Assembly: GCA_903813345.2 (NCBI GenBank)
Contig: CAIIXF020000011.1
Location: 35,932,166 to 35,996,165 of the forward strand
Length of the DNA stretch: 64,000 bases
DNA from: Owenia fusiformis
Taxonomy: Eukaryota; Annelida; Polychaeta; Sabellida; Oweniidae
Reading direction: 5' to 3'
Each line of letters begins with the position of its first letter. The stretch's first letter is position 1. A program made the translations under genes and the position numbers. This document shows positions 45,401-50,041 of the stretch, piece by piece. The notes beneath the pieces were generated by a model that saw only the letters and a list, made by a program, of their open reading frames with translations, had not been told where the DNA came from and searched no databases.

Positions 45401-46654
45401 AAACTTTCGAAATACGTTTCAAATAATATTATGTTAATTTCCTGCGTGTTAACCAATATCATAGCTTCTCATTTCACATCAAGATAGAGAAAGGTGTACC
45501 AAACATGCCTAGATCAATTAAAACCTCACATCGAAGTGTTGTATTTGGAAACCAGCAAGTGAAAATTTAAAAGAATTAAGGTGGTAAGTGGTAAGCAAGA
45601 TACCTAATTATGTCTGTATCTCTAAAGCTCTTGGGCTTTCCCTCTTAAAATGCATGTAGGTTTAATTAGAACTCTTTACTTATGTGAGAAGAATACCTGT
45701 TGAACTATGAATTGTAGATGTCAGTAATAAGGTACATGTTAAATAGACAGTGGACTAAAAAGTTTAAAAACCTTCATAGAATATTATGATATTGGAGATA
45801 TTTAAAGTTGCAAAAAGGATTTCTTTTATTTCCAGACTGTCTTTACGGTGTATGCTTCACAAACTCTGTCTAATAGCATTTGTTACCAGACATCTGCACT
45901 TTGTTTCCAGACTTCCAAGCTGTGTGGGTCATACTTACTAATGTATTATGTTTCTAAACTACATTGTATCTATGCCATGTGACCTATATTTTATTGTATT
46001 TTATTTCCAGACTATCTATGCTGTAAGGTCAGAGGTCAATCCAGGGTCAAATGAAGGTCACTGTATTGTTGGAAAGACATGTTCTCTTGAACTGATGGTA
46101 AAGGCTGTGGATAAAGTGAATACTGATGAAGACCAAACATTTGTGTATGAGATCCATCATGCCAACAAACACTGGAAGGTCCTTGGTGAAGCCAAATGTA
46201 AACAAATTTTATTAGTTATATCCAAAGAACTTTTATACTTGATATTGATGGATCAGATATCTCAATTTCTTTTTAGAAAATAAAATTAGCATTATAAGAG
46301 AAACATTGCATGCCTTCTGAAAAAATTACTACCAACATGTAACACCATCTTGTCTCTACTTTCTCATTGCTTTGAATGCACCATACACTAATCTTCATTC
46401 CAGGTAGCTTCAAACTGAAGGACAGCATTTTCACAAAGACATTAAGCATTCAGCCTCTTACATGTGGGTTCCTGCCTCTACCCAACATCACACTATTTAA
46501 ACAGAACAGTAGCAGTACACCAGACAACACTATGGGTGAACTTGAAGCATTTAGTCATGGGGAGGTGTATAACATAACTCAGTCATCACAAATTCTAGTC
46601 AAGAAGGGATTGCCAGAGAATGTAATCGCAACAACAAATGTCACTGCCATATAA
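15204..46654 (+). CDS. TRAPPC10: TRAPPC10, trafficking protein particle complex subunit 10 (20 exons seen)
   Basis: TRAPPC10 (yeast Trs130) is a large subunit of TRAPPII, the Golgi/endosomal tethering complex that acts on Rab11/Rab1-type GTPases. Exons: 15204-15418, 17264-17457, 19292-19490, 20407-20518, 21147-21394, 22751-22888, 23397-23502, 24346-24425, 25021-25112, 25619-25759, 26204-26307, 26474-26842, 27165-27292, 29241-29382, 31224-31585, 31862-31962, 43943-44066, 44688-44846, 46011-46197, 46404-46654. All 19 junctions keep phase and use GT-AG. The total is 3,452 bases, about 1,150 residues, against ~1,260 in vertebrates; a short N-terminal exon is missing. Family landmarks recalled and seen in order: LPRESVKWQRSYGR, HIYWTEC, LPRTSVLDKVKSDFC, VQYDELDALF, FSRQC, RPWELAQRAMEFLHNCVQE, PPGSISCWVF, IGRIRSARLIGRDLAEFYM, then the beta-rich C-terminal part. 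Four exons are preceded by arrays that repeat their own acceptor. Confidence 0.93.
15917..17190. mobile_element. Intronic element with (GTCC)n head and ~137-bp tandem core
   Basis: ATCCCATCGAAC at 15917 is mirrored by GTTCGATGGGAT at 17178. After the left end comes a (GTCC)n/(GTCT) run (15958-16012), then about five tandem units of ~137 bases, each with a 'agtggagcgattttgttcat' block, 'aagcatggcacactgtc' and an AAAATGGCGGCC / GGCCGCCATTTT pair. No transposase is encoded. A fragment of the same family lies inverted at 48125-48350, and its outer border phrase 'gggattcgctac' recurs near 745. The family probably extends a few tens of bases past 17190. Confidence 0.7.
17264..17457 (+). CDS. TRAPPC10: TRAPPC10 visible exon 2
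   Basis: Acceptor attttatttag, donor AG|GTACAT. Encodes DIDAYKLHVRDDITNW...DWLIVVV...LPRTSVLDKVKSDFCTKQSD. A Tc1-like MITE starts only 7 bases past the exon end, so the intron's first bases run directly into the element. Confidence 0.95.
17465..17642. mobile_element. Tc1/mariner-like MITE, copy 3
   Basis: The ends CACTCCCCTCCATAAGTTTT and the inverted AAGCTTATGTAGGGGAGAG are flanked by TA at 17463-17464 and 17643-17644. It inserted immediately next to the donor of TRAPPC10 visible exon 2 and left GTACAT intact. Confidence 0.65.
18039..18505. repeat. 16-bp minisatellite, ~29 copies
   Basis: The unit is tatgctcacgattgta, with variants cgatagta and caattgta. It lies in the intron between visible exons 2 and 3. 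All frames read open across parts of it (YAHDCICSRLYMLTIV cycling), which is an artefact of the repeat. Confidence 0.95.
19292..19490 (+). CDS. TRAPPC10: TRAPPC10 visible exon 3
   Basis: Acceptor tttacttcag, donor CAA|GTAAGA. Encodes CTVLTDPFKKNEAKTLESW...REKRVESGWKFTDYFLLQ, phase 1 in and phase 0 out. Confidence 0.95.
19583..19874 (+). mobile_element. TTAA-type MITE, copy A
   Basis: The element carries inverted ends (CCTTTTGAAACCC / GGGTAGTCAAGAGG) and is flanked by CTAA and TTAA. It is the inverted relative of 27355-27644, with the same internal order of phrases (agcaattttagtgaaaa, ctcgtcactctgggtttcaa). It is non-coding and likely mobilised by a piggyBac-type transposase, judging only by the TTAA site. 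Confidence 0.65.
20407..20518 (+). CDS. TRAPPC10: TRAPPC10 visible exon 4
   Basis: Acceptor attgtccag, donor GAG|GTTAGT. Encodes EELAFVYEMLGANEEALVQY then DELDALFTQFVLNHSMG, a highly conserved block of the family. Confidence 0.93.
21147..21394 (+). CDS. TRAPPC10: TRAPPC10 visible exon 5
   Basis: Acceptor cattttcag, donor GAG|GTATTG. Encodes DVSEWLFSFIEPPSTWEGV...YLFSRQCSILLSLKRPW...FLHNCVQEVAILE. Confidence 0.94.
22230..22643. mobile_element. Near-perfect ~200-bp-arm foldback flanked by TTAA
   Basis: The element is one long palindrome: GGACAGGGTGCATG at 22230 pairs with CATGCACCCTGACC at 22643, and pairing continues almost to the centre near 22435 with scattered mismatches. TTAA stands on both sides (22226-22229, 22644-22647). 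It lies in the intron before visible exon 6. Transcribed, it would form a ~200-bp double-stranded hairpin. Confidence 0.8.
22751..22888 (+). CDS. TRAPPC10: TRAPPC10 visible exon 6
   Basis: Acceptor tttgtttgtag, donor AAG|GTCAGA. Encodes VAMPPGSISCWVFVSCLEIL...ASLWEYARKK. Confidence 0.92.
23397..23502 (+). CDS. TRAPPC10: TRAPPC10 visible exon 7
   Basis: Acceptor gtacttcag, donor CTG|GTACGT. Encodes LLELGKLCGLLPGDD...VVDLIAGISQIS. Phase 1 out. Confidence 0.9.
23691..24379 (+). repeat. Acceptor-spanning minisatellite, 73 bp x 9 (TRAPPC10)
   Basis: Each unit joins ~38 bases of intron end (ttattatgttttgcag) to ~34 bases of the head of visible exon 8 (GATCTGAGAATTCC onward). Exon-like starts fall at 23736, 23835, 23908, 23981, 24054, 24127, 24200, 24273 and 24346; the first gap is 99 bases, the rest 73. 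In the exon frame a copy meets TGA in the next one, so only the ninth continues productively. Confidence 0.95.
24346..24425 (+). CDS. TRAPPC10: TRAPPC10 visible exon 8
   Basis: Acceptor tgttttgcag (the last of nine copies), donor TTG|GTAGGT. Encodes SENSSGPVEKLSEALQTKES then FQRQYL. The first ~34 bases are shared with every unit of the 73-bp array; the coding sequence becomes unique at the CTGAGTGAGG of KLSE. Confidence 0.9.
24466..24747. mobile_element. 282-bp MITE with ~33-bp inverted ends
   Basis: ATTATCCTACACTTA at 24466 is mirrored by TAAGTGTAGGATAAT ending 24747, with a second shared block (CTAAATGTATAATA). Inside is a ~41-bp tandem repeat (24528-24655) built on tatgcggaggatatcgtgac. 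It lies 40 bases past the donor of visible exon 8. No clear target duplication. Confidence 0.6.
24752..24893. repeat. Nested palindrome next to the MITE
   Basis: The outer arms ATCCTATGATTTT / AAAATCATAGGAT enclose the inner arms GGTGATATTGATAT / ATATCAATATCACC around a loop with cactcgttcgctttgctctc. It is probably a separate foldback insertion. Confidence 0.6.
25021..25112 (+). CDS. TRAPPC10: TRAPPC10 visible exon 9
   Basis: Acceptor atattttgcag, donor AT|GTAAGT. Encodes GLSELTMGTYKHIGRIRSAR then LIGRDLAEFYM. Confidence 0.93.
25619..25759 (+). CDS. TRAPPC10: TRAPPC10 visible exon 10
   Basis: Acceptor gtttatag, donor AA|GTATCC. Encodes QLGEPSKAEGFLMDALKIYH...RVDLGRCQKRQGSTS, matching the TPR-like helical segment after EFYM. 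Confidence 0.9.
26204..26307 (+). CDS. TRAPPC10: TRAPPC10 visible exon 11
   Basis: Acceptor ctgttctcag, donor CAAG|GTGCAG. Encodes YARSCSHVASSRYLPQD...HYKDLLHIAGSYQ. Confidence 0.87.
26474..26842 (+). CDS. TRAPPC10: TRAPPC10 visible exon 12
   Basis: Acceptor atttctttcag, donor AGAG|GTAGGG. The longest exon (369 bases), encoding DDGPLLLNARPAFTVKTIEL through KRNSSVSSCSDSELGSSLNS, a low-complexity serine-rich loop, to CHNIAAVMR. The serine-rich stretch is a likely phosphorylation site. Confidence 0.92.
26975..27153. repeat. 44-bp intronic minisatellite abutting an acceptor, 4 copies
   Basis: Units of gattaccttttatgtcaca.. end about 11 bases before the AG of visible exon 13. The last unit changes from gattacctttt to gattttcctctatag, so the true acceptor may itself be a mutated unit. 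Confidence 0.85.
27165..27292 (+). CDS. TRAPPC10: TRAPPC10 visible exon 13
   Basis: Acceptor cctctatag, donor AAG|GTACAT. Encodes HHDSGPHNVMEREANKGDYT...LKPGENQVILTGK. A 44-bp array ends about 11 bases before its acceptor. Confidence 0.9.
27355..27644 (-). mobile_element. TTAA-type MITE, copy B
   Basis: The inverted ends CCTCTTGACTACC and GGTATTCAAGAGG are flanked exactly by TTAA at 27351-27354 and 27645-27648. It is related, in opposite orientation, to 19583-19874. It lies in the intron after visible exon 13. Confidence 0.8.
27944..29283 (+). repeat. Acceptor-spanning minisatellite, 61 bp x 22 (TRAPPC10)
   Basis: The unit is the intron end ttgtcttgttatgtttcag plus ~40 bases of the head of visible exon 14 (ACTGCTGATAAGGGTAGC onward). 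There are 22 acceptors from 27961 to 29240, spaced 61 bases except for one of 59. In exon frame the codon after GTA GAA is TAG in copies 1, 2, 5, 6, 8, 10 and 11 and CAG (Gln) in all of copies 12-22. Only copy 22 leads into the full exon. Confidence 0.97.
29241..29382 (+). CDS. TRAPPC10: TRAPPC10 visible exon 14
   Basis: Acceptor ttatgtttcag (copy 22 of 22), donor CAAG|GTATGA. Encodes TADKGSYTVEQMCIQVEALE...DLKYEVVDDSPVIEFTLCQ. Its first ~43 bases are the exonic part of the 61-bp repeat. Confidence 0.9.
29730..31160. mobile_element. ~1.4-kb intronic element, (GTCT/GTCC)n head and ~300-bp tandem core
   Basis: It opens with 'agctcacatggtgagct', followed by a tgtccgtctgtc run, then four to five degenerate ~300-base units carrying 'aaaatggtcgccatttttgt', 'tttacaaataatttcaggtgt' and 'ttgttcaacatcaat'. 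It is similar in plan to 15917-17190 but a different family. It ends ~65 bases before the acceptor of visible exon 15. No coding capacity. Confidence 0.65.
31224..31585 (+). CDS. TRAPPC10: TRAPPC10 visible exon 15
   Basis: Acceptor ataatttcag, donor CAG|GTAATT. Encodes EIFRDIPFKTNLTVHTGSQH...MPDGVAIRLRELSNSEVLES...PLEIMFTVSCNSPTDTKLQ. An acidic, Asn-rich loop sits in its middle. Confidence 0.9.
31862..31962 (+). CDS. TRAPPC10: TRAPPC10 visible exon 16
   Basis: Acceptor tttatctgcag, donor TG|GTAAGA. Encodes MEIMNPWSSEPALNNFTICY then PLQVTHRLHTAAKW. The following intron is 11,980 bases. Confidence 0.9.
32064..32179 (+). repeat. 116-bp intron segment duplicated at 42943
   Basis: This segment is, as far as I can read, identical to 42943-43058 in direct orientation. 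Both copies are followed at once by the same element terminus AAAGGACGATTCTCGG. Confidence 0.85.
32180..32820 (+). mobile_element. Left inverted arm with palindromic 50-bp satellite
   Basis: It begins AAAGGACGATTCTCGG. After ~210 bases of terminal sequence and a ~100-base shared block (aacactctattttttagaat onward) come seven 50-bp units, each centred on the perfect palindrome GGTATAACGTTATACC (starts 32499, 32549, 32599, 32649, 32699, 32749, 32799). The reverse complement of the whole arm recurs at 42182-42746. Confidence 0.8.
34780..34874 (-). mobile_element. 'GGGGCGTAGCCAGC' element, copy 1
   Basis: On the minus strand it begins GGGGCGTAGCCAGCTTTCAG and runs to the block gatcgtggcataagcaacc, with a C/G homopolymer inside. 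The family is repeated at 36711-36814 and, inverted, at 40202-40300. Confidence 0.55.
36541..36814 (-). mobile_element. 'GGGGCGTAGCCAGC' element, copy 2
   Basis: The right end ctttcagtc/ggctacgcccc (36795-36814) matches copy 1. The 'gatcgcacccccc' phrase occurs twice (36561, 36755), suggesting two nested or tandem copies. G and C homopolymers at both ends are typical of this family. Confidence 0.5.
38833..39057. mobile_element. 225-bp MITE, ~40-bp inverted ends
   Basis: The end GGTCAATATTTCAATTTCCG runs on to GTCAAAAAACGTAATTAATT and is mirrored at 39018-39057 with two substitutions. The interior is a short G-rich stretch and a directly repeated 'aatcaacattttgac'. No target duplication was seen. 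Confidence 0.7.
40202..40300 (+). mobile_element. 'GGGGCGTAGCCAGC' element, copy 3
   Basis: It begins CAGGGGCGTAGCCAGCTTTT and contains gcgatcatggcataaacaaa, the inverse of copies 1 and 2. Non-coding. Confidence 0.55.
41492..41875. mobile_element. Possible MITE with GGGCTCC ends
   Basis: TAGGGCTCCCCAAGAGGGG is loosely mirrored by CCCCTTAAGGAGCCCCA, with TTTA next to both ends. The interior is AT-rich with repeated 'tttgtcaca' phrases. The pairing is short, so the call is tentative. Confidence 0.35.
42006..42185 (+). other. Open frame cut off by the right inverted arm (possible captured gene fragment)
   Basis: From ATG at 42006 the frame reads MAEATSNTMSEPLWFLQEME then GNVYVILGGTRMRRFGSGDE, with protein-like composition and better codon balance than its surroundings. 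It then runs into the palindromic array (TATAACGTTATA) and stops at 42218 in repeat sequence. There is no donor before the array. I do not recognise the protein; it could be a captured exon or chance. Confidence 0.25.
42182..42746 (-). mobile_element. Right inverted arm with palindromic 50-bp satellite
   Basis: Six GGTATAACGTTATACC-centred units (about 42180-42446), then the ~100-base shared block and the ~200-base terminus ending CCGAGAATCGTCCTTT: the reverse complement of 32180-32820 with moderate divergence. Its outer end meets the TRAPPC10 acceptor array directly (aaagtattatctgtt). Confidence 0.8.
42943..43058 (+). repeat. 116-bp intron segment, second copy
   Basis: A direct duplicate of 32064-32179, placed inside the acceptor array and followed by the same element terminus. 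Confidence 0.85.
43059..43452 (-). mobile_element. 394-bp deletion derivative of the palindrome-bearing element
   Basis: Both ends are AAAGGACGATTCTCGG in inverted orientation. The left half matches the reverse complement of the 42.5-42.75 kb terminus and the right half the reverse complement of 32.18-32.39 kb, joined near 43250 (atacaag/tctcga), so the ~100-base block, the palindromic satellite and everything between are missing. The orientation is opposite to the 32-42 kb pair. Confidence 0.7.
43943..44066 (+). CDS. TRAPPC10: TRAPPC10 visible exon 17
   Basis: Acceptor ttaatgtttcag (copy 8 of 8), donor CTG|GTAAGT. Completes Trp with its first base, then encodes KYIQVVVAGKTILNYTLCDP...NIDITFLNRTQKHL. 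An internal CTG|GTAAGA, 26 bases in, is a strong-looking decoy donor. Confidence 0.9.
44094..44545. repeat. ~125-bp degenerate tandem repeat, 3+ copies
   Basis: Units carry 'catctacaagtt', 'agttcaaatctgactttata', 'gaccttcaatgac' and 'aaaaagatattttttca'. It lies in the intron between visible exons 17 and 18, close to the donor, but contains no donor copy. Confidence 0.8.
44688..44846 (+). CDS. TRAPPC10: TRAPPC10 visible exon 18
   Basis: Acceptor ctttatttcag, donor AAG|GTAATT. Encodes VVNSNQSASYIWQFKTNTEE...CKKEFSLDKYK. Confidence 0.9.
45042..45325. mobile_element. 284-bp MITE, CAGTGGCGGATCC ends, 5-bp duplication
   Basis: CAGTGGCGGATCCGGG at the left and CCTGGATCCGCCACTG at the right are near-exact inverted repeats, and CTTAT flanks both sides (45037-45041, 45326-45330). 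The C and G homopolymers sit just inside the ends. CAGTGGCGGATCC termini are widespread in animal MITEs. Non-coding. It lies in the intron before visible exon 19. Confidence 0.85.
45830..46010 (+). repeat. Possible decayed acceptor copies before visible exon 19
   Basis: tttatttccagactgtctttacg style sequence at 45828, tttgttaccagacatctg at 45877 and tttgtttccagacttccaag at 45898 resemble the true acceptor region tttatttccagactatctat at 46000. After the first decoy the frame reads TVFTVYASQTL, similar in shape to the true TIYAVRSEV. They could be old acceptor duplications or coincidence. Confidence 0.35.
46011..46197 (+). CDS. TRAPPC10: TRAPPC10 visible exon 19
   Basis: Acceptor ttttatttccag, donor AAAT|GTAAAC. 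Encodes TIYAVRSEVNPGSNEGHCIV...KTCSLELMV...YEIHHANKHWKVLGEAK. Similar tttccagact strings at about 45832 and 45905 look like decayed acceptor copies. Confidence 0.9.
46404..46654 (+). CDS. TRAPPC10: TRAPPC10 last exon
   Basis: Acceptor tcattccag. Encodes CSFKLKDSIFTKTLSIQPLT...GFLPLPNITLFKQNS...SSQILVKKGLPENVIATTNV then TAI and stop TAA at 46652-46654. GFLPLP.I.LFK matches the C-terminal signature of the family. Confidence 0.93.
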
Positions 46655-46834
46655 GGAATAATGGATACTGTAAATGAACATTTAATGAATATAGTTGAAT
46701 ACTTAAATATATTTTATTAAGAATGCCTTATATTTTAAGTATGCACAATACTTAAAGCAAAATATCAATAGAGGTGTTTCTCCCTTGCTAAGTAGAGAAA
46801 CTAGATGTATTTCAAATTGAATTACTTATGATCT

Positions 46835-46840
46835 AATAAA
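46835..46840 (+). promoter_or_regulatory. AATAAA polyadenylation signal candidate (TRAPPC10)
   Basis: This is an AATAAA 181 bases past the TRAPPC10 stop codon. Confidence 0.5.
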
Positions 46841-46981
46841 AAGTAATAGAAACAGTATACTGGATTAAAGTTAAATAGTGTTGAGTATAAACAATTGTAG
46901 TTAAAATTGTGAATTATATACATATTTCTTTATTGCGGACAAGTAATGGTGACATAGTTGAAAAAGAAATATATAGATGAA

Positions 46982-46987
46982 TTTATT
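46982..46987 (-). promoter_or_regulatory. AATAAA polyadenylation signal candidate (VWA gene)
   Basis: AATAAA on the minus strand, 230 bases past the VWA stop. Another lies at about 46928. The two genes end 562 bases apart, tail to tail, so their 3' UTRs may nearly touch or overlap. Confidence 0.4.
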
Positions 46988-47216
46988 ATAAAGAAGAATG
47001 AGTATGTGTATGTTCAGTAAAAATCTAAAAAAGTAAAATATAATATGTAGACCTATGTTTTTTGGTCTATATAATAATTATGTCACCACCAGAGGTGGTG
47101 AGTGGTGACATACAGTCGGCGGTTGGTGTTTGGCACCTCTTACAAATGGCAGGTAGTGACATTTTACATGTTCATGCCTTGTTTAGTTATTCTTATAGCT
47201 GTTTACAGTGAAGTAA

Positions 47217-47534
47217 TTATTTATCAGGGTCAACTTCATAGAGGAATCCTGTGTCTGGCATTAACACTCTATTATATGAAGTACTCTGGACGAAAACACG
47301 CCACTTCTCGAGAGCTGCTGGCTTAATCTTGCTACTACCACCTGCACCAATGAGAGCGCAGGCCTCAGGCCCAGTAAACATGTCACCCGTTGCCTTGTCA
47401 ACCAGTACAACTTCCTTCTTGTGAGATATCAGCTCTGGCTTGGTGAACTCATAGAAGCCTTGACCTGCTTTGAAGACAAGGTCATTGTCCTGAACGAACT
47501 GCTTGATGGCACATTTCTCATCCACGTGGAGGAT
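47217..47534 (-). CDS. VWA gene last exon
   Basis: 105 codons and TAA at 47217-47219; acceptor ttatctccag. It holds only the C-terminal copy of the repeated module: FYEFTKPELISHKKEVVLVD ... GFLYEVDPDK. Confidence 0.9.
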   Translation of the reverse strand: MLHVDEKCAIKQFVQDNDLVFKAGQGFYEFTKPELISHKKEVVLVDKATGDMFTGPEACALIGAGGSSKIKPAALEKWRVFVQSTSYNRVLMPDTGFLYEVDPDK

Positions 47535-49991
47535 CTGGAGATAAAGAATTGGATACATTATATACATCATACTTAGATTGTACCCCATTACCATTTTAGC
47601 TCATATATGTAGTGTTGACTCATGTTTTATAAAAACAATTTATTTGATGTTCTGACAGAATTTTTAGTAAATTGTCTAAGATTTATATTGACGTGAATGT
47701 TTATATTCTAACAATATATGTAAGTTTTTGTTCAGATATACAAGTAGATCTACAGATTTCTGTCCGTGGTGAAGTATGGAATCAAATCAAGCATTTGGTA
47801 AGGGAAATTCAAACGGACAGACAAGTAAATGAGCAAAGGAACGCCAACGAATGACACTACATTACAGTGTATCTATTAGCTACTACCAACCTGGAAACGT
47901 GATGGATTGACTGCAGTGAGATCACCGTCTACATCACCCGCAACAAATGTACTTTTGGTTCTTCCATTAAGTGTATCAAATAGACGATGGAGTTCACGAT
48001 TCATGCCTCCACCTTTCTTTCTCCCCTTCACCTCCGCCTCATATGCCTGAAATCAACAAATTATAATCATTACAGAACAAACTGAAAGCATCCAAAATTA
48101 TGTAAAAAAAATAATTTATTTCAACTAGACAACAGCAACGCCAAAGCGTAGAAAATCCCATCGAACAGCCATGGCTGGAATTTTTACAAACAAATTTTGA
48201 AAAATGGCCACCTTCTAGCAAAAGTGTCACTAGAAGTGTGCCATGCTTATAGTATTTTCATACAAAATATGAACAAAATCGCTCCACTACTTTTCGCAAA
48301 ATCGTAAAATAGCGAGTAAAGGCCACCATTTTTCAAGAAGTAGCTAAGTGCTTCTTTAAGATCTATGTGAATGTAAAAAATAATGTTTATCTTAGAATAA
48401 CTTCATTCATGTTATTGACCTGGTACAATTGTGTAAAAAGGTATAAGATAAAATGTTTTAATAAGGTCACTGGAAAAATCAATTGGAAGCAGGATATAAC
48501 GGTTGTTGTAATATTATACATTCACGTACACGGTCTCTTTAATACAGTGCTAACTTAACCTCCCTATTGTTTCGCGAGACATACCTGAAGTTGGTCCATG
48601 CCCCTCTCATTGAAGCAGATCGCCATCATGAAGTCTTGTATGGCTGCAAACTGGTCAAGATTCAAATGATAACCGCCAGTCAACTTGGCGATGGTTCGGT
48701 AGAAATTGGTAGCTGCCCCATAATTTAAAGCTTGACAACCATATATTCGGACACCCATTTCTCCAAGTGCTTTTGCTTCTTTGCGCCAATCTAGTTTTTT
48801 CTTATTGAGGCCATAGTTTGGCTCGTGAGGGTTACAATCGCCTATCATTACCTACAAATCAATATTTATCAATTAATTGAGTGTTTTATCTTACAATCGC
48901 TCTTAATAATGGATATGTTTATGGAAAATTTGTTATTTTTAAAGGTACGCTTCAAAATATATATAGCTTTATACAAACGTCTTATTTGACATTTGTGTAT
49001 CTGTTTTATTGCAATATATATGCATGATTCAAAGATTACTCACCAATGAACGCTGTGTACCAGGCGTCCAAGAGAGTTCTGTCCTGGCTTCGTGAAGTAC
49101 AAGCTCATAGCATTCGTCAGCGTCGTAGCCACACGTACTTTTCACTGTCTTAACAAAATTGCACAGCTTCTTCTCGTCCCCTGTGAAATCTAAATGGCAG
49201 GTACAATAAGGATGGCCTTTATCTTGGTAGTCCCCATGTGCTATTATGGCGATTCTGATTCCCGGGATCTCTTTGTTGAGTCGTTTTATCATATTTTGGA
49301 CGTTGCTTCTCACTTGGCCTAATGCTGGATACATTGAACCTGTTGTATCAAATGTGAATACGATTTCGATGGGACCACCAGCACCTGGGGGAGGAACGGT
49401 CGATTTGGGTTTTGTAGGACTCGATGGAGATGTTTCTTCGTCTTCATCATCAGCAGCTTCAGCGGTTGGTTCCTCTGCAGCCTTCTTTCCTCTACCACGT
49501 CCTTTAGGAGCAGCAGTCTTTGGAGCAGCAGCCTTTTTGGTTGCCTTCGGAGCAGCAGCTTTTCCCTTCGTTTTCTTAACTGGTGGCTCATCTTCAGCAT
49601 CGTCACCGGTGGCAGAGGTGTCAGGACCTCCTACGTCATAAAGAAACTCTGTATTGGGCATTAACGCCCTGTTGTAAGAAGTACTCTGGATAAACACGTC
49701 AAAGTCCGGCAGTTTGGATAAATCTAATTTGAACTTCTTGACAGCTGCATCAGCAGGAATACTTAACGCACTCCGGACTGTATCGCCTGAAATGAATGAG
49801 CCATCGCTTTTTCTTCTGGCTACGATTTCTTTGTTATCTTGAATTATTTCTGGTTTGGTGAGTTGGTAAAAGCCTCTCCCTTTTTCGAAGACCAATTTCT
49901 TTGAAGCAACCAAGTCTTTTATTGGCGTTTTCGCTGTAACTTTGATCGTTTTAAAACGGCCGTCAGTTCCTGCTTTTCTCTTCGGTGGCAT
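47217..49991 (-). CDS. VWA-domain protein with duplicated flanking module
   Basis: Four exons: 49044-49991, 48585-48851, 47891-48046, 47217-47534, all phase 0 with GT-AG, giving 562 residues. There is no signal peptide or membrane segment, so it is probably nuclear or cytosolic. Order: a module at about 28-120 (VFEKGRGFYQLTKPE ... VFIQSTSYNRALMPNTEFLY), an Ala/Lys/Pro-rich basic then acidic linker at 122-203 with a GRGRG patch (H1-like, disordered), a VWA domain from ~207 with the metal-site motif DTTGS at 215-219, running through exons 2 and 3, and a second copy of the first module at about 465-560 (VFKAGQGFYEFTKPE ... VFVQSTSYNRVLMPDTGFLY). VWA domains with DxTGS bind metal and mediate protein contacts. 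The function of the flanking module is unknown to me. An acceptor at 50041 (ttccag) implies a 5' UTR exon; a donor complement at 50693-50699 could end an upstream non-coding exon. It converges on TRAPPC10. Confidence 0.88.
47891..48046 (-). CDS. VWA gene coding exon 3
   Basis: 52 codons, AYEAEVKGRKKGGGMNRELH...AGDVDGDLTAVNPSRFQ, acceptor ttgatttcag, donor CAG|GTTGGT. It closes the VWA region with a basic stretch. Confidence 0.88.
48125..48350 (-). mobile_element. Fragment of the 15.9-kb element family, inverted
   Basis: The sequences aatcccatcgaacagccat, aaaaatggccacc, gctccactacttttcgcaaa and aaaggccaccatttttcaag match the ends and core of 15917-17190 in reverse orientation. It lies in the intron between VWA exons 2 and 3. 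Confidence 0.65.
48585..48851 (-). CDS. VWA gene coding exon 2
   Basis: 89 codons, VMIGDCNPHEPNYGLNKKKL...FNERGMDQLQ, donor CAG|GTATGT. The GDCNPHEP segment is the expected VWA loop that carries the later metal-coordinating Asp. Confidence 0.9.
49044..49991 (-). CDS. VWA gene coding exon 1
   Basis: Starts MPPKRKAGTDGRFKTIKV, 316 codons, ending TTG before GTGAGT. Holds the first module, the basic linker and the start of the VWA domain including DTTGS. The ATG is 50 bases inside the exon if the acceptor at 50042 is used. Confidence 0.9.
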
Positions 49992-50041
49992 TATTATTGT
50001 GGTTATTCAGTTTAAGTACTCTTTAGAAGGGACTACAGCAC

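Noticed and set aside
49246-49641. 131-codon plus-strand frame
   Set aside because: Antisense shadow of the low-complexity Ala/Lys linker of the VWA gene.
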